Source of the DNA: Chytriomyces cf. hyalinus JEL632
Taxonomy: Eukaryota; Chytridiomycota; Chytridiomycetes; Chytridiales; Chytriomycetaceae
DNA: 64,000 bases
Direction of reading: 5' to 3'
Assembly (NCBI GenBank): GCA_025435555.1
Contig: JAIWWG010000117.1
Coordinates: forward strand, 22,082 to 86,081
The notes below the pieces were generated by a model, which made no database searches, had not been told where the DNA came from, and was given only the letters and a program-made list of their open reading frames with translations. Both the position numbers and the translations under genes were made by a program. The stretch's first letter is position 1, and the number at the start of each line of letters is the position of its first letter. This document shows positions 60,246 through 64,000 of the stretch, one piece after another.

Positions 60246-60672
60246 TGGTTGGGTGCTGAATAAAGTGGGGACAATGGGGCCAACCAACTAAAACGGGACG
60301 TCCCGAAAGCAAATCTTTGGAATTTGAGTTCTAGAAGGAATCCGAAAAGTATGTCCGGAAAACAGACAACAAAGCCATGCCGCCGGGGACAGTTTGGAAT
60401 GCTTTTTCGAAAATCAAAACTGAACTCCGGCAGGGCGACTGGACGCGTCGGTGGTCGACAGCAGCATGTCTGGCAGCATACGCGTGCACATCGGCTCTCT
60501 CGTGTAGAATCTGCCCAGACACTGTTGCGTGGACATCGCTTCCACCCAACTGTTTACGTAAATATAAAGCTGTAAATTCAAACCAAAAAAAAAAAAAAAA
60601 AAAAAAACCCTCCTTTTGCCTTGACCGTTGCAAAAAGATAACAAAAATTCGGAAAAACACTCCTTCTCAGAA
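60246..60672. other. Divergent intergenic region between CNB gene and phosphorylase-kinase gene
   Basis: 427 bp; contains a run of about 24 A at 60583-60606 close to the PHK start. No gene seen. Confidence 0.5.
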
Positions 60673-63600
60673 ATGCCATCTTCGCGACGATACGTCAAAG
60701 ACCGGCTGGACAAGTACTACGAGGAGGTGTCCGCCATTATCCTGTCCCGTCAGAACCACGCAACGGGCCTGGTCAGTCGTCGCATGGCCCTCGCATCCCT
60801 GCCGCTCTAACCCCCACCTCCCATCGTATCATCCATGCTGGTAGATTCCCGCATCAACGGCTGTTACGACGCACGGTGACTACAGGGATGCATGGATAAG
60901 GCAAGCGAAGCGTTGTTTCGCAATGGGTGGATGCTTACTCAGTTTTCGATTACAGAGACAACGTGTACTCCATCATGGCTGCCTGGGGACTTGCGCTGGC
61001 ATACCGACGTATCGACGACGACGAAGGACGCGCGTGTGAGTTTGGCTTCGGTCTCTGGACTCTTGGTTCAAGTATCGATAAAGGCGTTCTTTGTTGCAGA
61101 CGAGCTCGAACACGCGACGATCAAGTGCATGCGCGGGATTCTGTTTGCGTACATGCGCCAGGCACATAAGGTGCGGACAATTTGGATGCGAACACTGACC
61201 CTGAGTTTGACACTGCTTGGTCTTTGCAGGTGGAGCAGTTCAAACATTCGCAGCACATTGAGCACGCGCTGCACGCAAAGTTCAACACCGCCACCGGGGA
61301 CACTGTTGTCGGCGACAAAGACTGGGGCCATCTTCAAATCGACGCGACATCTCTGTTCCTCCTTCAGCTGGCACAAATGACCGCTGCTGGAACCCTTGTC
61401 ATTTACACAATGGATGAAGTGCATTTCATTCAGAATCTGGTCTTTTACATCGAACGTTGGTGTTGGTTTGAATGGGTGGATTTTCTTGATTTTGAAGACG
61501 TGTTTCCCTTTCACAGGAGGCTATCGAACCCCGGATTACGGCATATGGGAGCGTGGGAACAAAATGAATCACGGAACACCTGAATTGAATTCTTCAAGTA
61601 TCGGAATGGTAGTGGCTGCATTGCAGGCAATCAATGGCCTCAACCTCTTTGGATCACGAGGAGGACCCTCCTCGGTATTTCCATCTCGCTACTGTTTACG
61701 CCAAACCTTAATACTATTTAATTCAGGTTATTCACGTGCTACCTGACGAAATTACGCGCAACTACACAACGCTACACTCAAGCCTGCCCAGAGAATCGAA
61801 TTCAAAGGAAGTAGATGCCGCCGTCCTTGCTGTCATTTCCTTCCCTGCATTTGCTGTCAGCGACTCCAAACTCATCACTCGCACAAGAAACGAAATTGTA
61901 AAAAAATTGGGCGGTCGCCACGGATTCAAGCGATTTTTGAGAGATGGACACCAAACGTTACTCGAAGATACAAGCAGGCTTCACTACGACCCTCACGAAC
62001 TTAAAATTTTCGAGGGCATCGAATGTGAATGGCCTCTCTTCTACACGTACATGATTCTTGACGGGCTTTTTCGCGATGACAGCAAGCAAGTCAACGAATA
62101 CCGGTGAGAGATACACACGTCAAATCGGAACCTTTGCAGTTTGTTCTAACACAGTACATTATTGAAGGGACCTTTTGGAACCTCTTCTTGTGGATTCTTC
62201 GTCTGCATCTGCCCACGAAGGTCATGCCCCAACTCCAACTCCGTCGAAAGGAAATCGGAGCTCTCAAAGCGGTCGTCGATCATCCGTTATTCGCAGGATG
62301 CATAATCGACCACCATCTGGAACAAAGCTCGTTCCTGGTATGAGTCTATTTGTCGCACGAATTTTTTGTTTGGGCACTGATAGAGTTGAACAGAGTTGTA
62401 CATTGTACCGAAGTCGAAAATCAATGAAGAGAAAGAGAATCCAGGATCAGTCAAGCGATTCGCGAATGAAAATGTCCCTTTAGTTTGGGCGCAATCGCTT
62501 TACATTTTGGGCTCGTTGATCCAGGACGATCTTCTGAGTCCAGCAGAATTGGATCCGCTCGGACGCAGACTTCTTCCTTTCCGACCTAAACAAGGATCCG
62601 AAGTGGTTGTGCAAGTTGTGCTCCTTGCTGAGAGTCCCGAATTGCAAGCGAAATTGGCAACATTTGGTCTCGAAACTCAGACTATCGATACTTGCTCTCC
62701 CGTTCATATCTCGCCACCTTCAGCCCTGAGAGATGCGTACTTGAGTCTCGGAGAAAGCGCTAAGCTGGGTCTTTCGGGTCGCCCGAAAAGACCCATTGGA
62801 ACGCTCAGTACGTCGAAACTGTATCGCTGTCAGGGTCGATTATACGCATTCCTTCCTCATTTCATGGATAAAGAGGAATTCTACCTCGTCAGCGACAACA
62901 ACTACCGTGAGTGAAACCAAGACCTATGCTTTCTGATTGAATGAACCCTGACTTTATCCACCGCCCAGTCGTGAGCGTTCTTGAACAAGAGCTTTCCTTT
63001 GTGAAGAATCACTGGTGGTACCCCGGCCGGCCCACTATGGTGGTCATGCTGACAAACCAAATGATTGGTGGCTTGCGATCCAACAAAGAACTGGCCAGCA
63101 ATCAACGATGGCGGTACAATCACCGCGACAGCAAGCGAAACCTGCTCAACTTTATGATGTCGTTACGCTCTGGAATGTGCGGTGGAGTGCGAGTACGAGT
63201 CGGCCGATTGAGCGAGATGATTAATTCGTCATGCATCGAAAGTTTGGACTTTTTGGTGTCGTCGGAAGCAATGGGTGAGACTGAGGACTGGCACTCAGTT
63301 CTCAAGGGGGAGTGGCATCAACCGCTGCTTAAACGATTGCAGACGGATGTGGCCACTCAGGCTCCGACCCCGTCAGTGCGCGGCAGAAGTCTTCGTCGAA
63401 AGTCATCTGGCGACATGAGCGGTTTCATTGCGTCGTCCATCACCAAGAGTCCCCTCAAAAGCCCGTACTACACAGAAGACCCTCTTTCCTTTGAAGATGA
63501 AGAAGGATTCAAACTGCGAGAGCATATCGACGTGGATATGGCGAAATTGGAATTGGGACCCGCTATTACCCGCGACAAGGAAGCAAGATCTCCAATCAGA

Positions 63601-64000
63601 GCTCATTCGAGCAACCGAGCTGGACTCAGTGGAATCTTGTCGAGTTCGATCGAAGGATTGGACAATAACTTGACCGAGTCTCGCCGGTCCAGCTACACCT
63701 TTGATTTGAACGAATTCACCAAATCGAAAGAAGTTCTCAAGAAGGGTGTATCCTCTGGGTTGTCGGAAGATCCTGCGCAAGGGGGCAAAGACGGGGAAAT
63801 GAGCACTTGGGGAACAGACAGCATGACAAGTGCTGCGGCGGATAAACCAAATGATGAGGACAATCCGTTGGATATGCTGACATTGACACTGAATGATCCG
63901 GTGCATGTTCAAGCTGCCACAGATTTGCTGCAATCATCAACTAATATTTATGATCAAATCGATCTGTTGCATTGCAAGTATCTTTTCTATTCCAATTTCT
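60673..64000 (+). CDS. Phosphorylase b kinase regulatory subunit (alpha/beta type), 5' part, runs off window
   Basis: Exons 60673-60771, 60845-60900, 60956-61035, 61100-61170, 61230-61455, 61517-61674, 61727-62103, 62168-62337, 62394-62906, 62969 to beyond 64000; 927 residues visible, phases closed. It follows PHKA/PHKB throughout: [166 protein letters not shown]. The GH15-like domain is N-terminal; a Ser-rich linker follows from about residue 760. It is the scaffold subunit controlling glycogen breakdown by phosphorylase kinase. Intron 2 has a GC-AG border. No stop before the window end. Confidence 0.93.

Overview
The window reads as nuclear DNA of an early-diverging, zoospore-forming fungus, most probably a chytrid. 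The evidence is a combination of genes. Fungal markers are an APSES transcription factor and GH46 chitosanases. Flagellate markers are a TTLL1-type tubulin polyglutamylase and a long coiled-coil protein. A phosphorylase-kinase regulatory subunit, absent from yeasts and moulds as far as I know, adds to this. Genes are tightly packed and split by many short introns, mostly 50-80 nt and a few under 40 nt. I rebuilt exon structures by hand and accepted a model when reading phase closed across every exon and the product aligned with its family.

Layout. 0-12 kb: 3' end of a BEACH-WD40 gene (+), an Argonaute (-), a DHX34-type DEAH helicase (-) and TTLL1 (+); the last two start 43 bp apart. 12-22 kb: a degenerate 135-bp tandem repeat, a multipass membrane protein (-), a broken YchF/OLA1 remnant (+), an unassigned 983-aa protein (-) and an 897-aa coiled-coil protein (+). 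22-26 kb: two tandem GH46 chitosanases (-) sharing a nearly identical 0.5-kb tract. 26-33 kb: an APSES/AT-hook/GATA-like factor (-), then the RRM half and the CID half of a Nrd1/Seb1-type termination factor in separate adjacent genes (-), and a PNP oxidase (+). 33.7-37.9 kb: two tandem FAD monooxygenases (-), each with a 15-nt microexon.

38-53 kb is a transposon island: a young copia element with 200-bp LTRs, a 5-bp target duplication and one in-frame stop; an F-box remnant; a LINE; a decayed second copia; and fragments of further copia elements meeting at a perfect 18-bp-stem palindrome. A U2 snRNA gene (-) with a TATA box ends the island. 53.9-64 kb: a mitochondrial AFG1 ATPase (-), two tandem genes for triple cyclic-nucleotide-binding-domain proteins (-; one clearly decayed, the other with two single-base deletions), and the 5' part of a phosphorylase-kinase regulatory subunit (+), which runs off the end.

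How the genes relate: Argonaute, DHX34, the CID/RRM pair and U2 belong to RNA control and processing. TTLL1 and possibly the coiled-coil protein fit the flagellum or basal body. The CNB proteins and phosphorylase-kinase subunit fit cAMP/glycogen signalling. The chitosanases fit wall remodelling or substrate digestion. Nothing resembles a bacterial operon. The best candidates for something new are the split CID/RRM pair, the APSES-GATA fusion and the CNB tandem with frame breaks.
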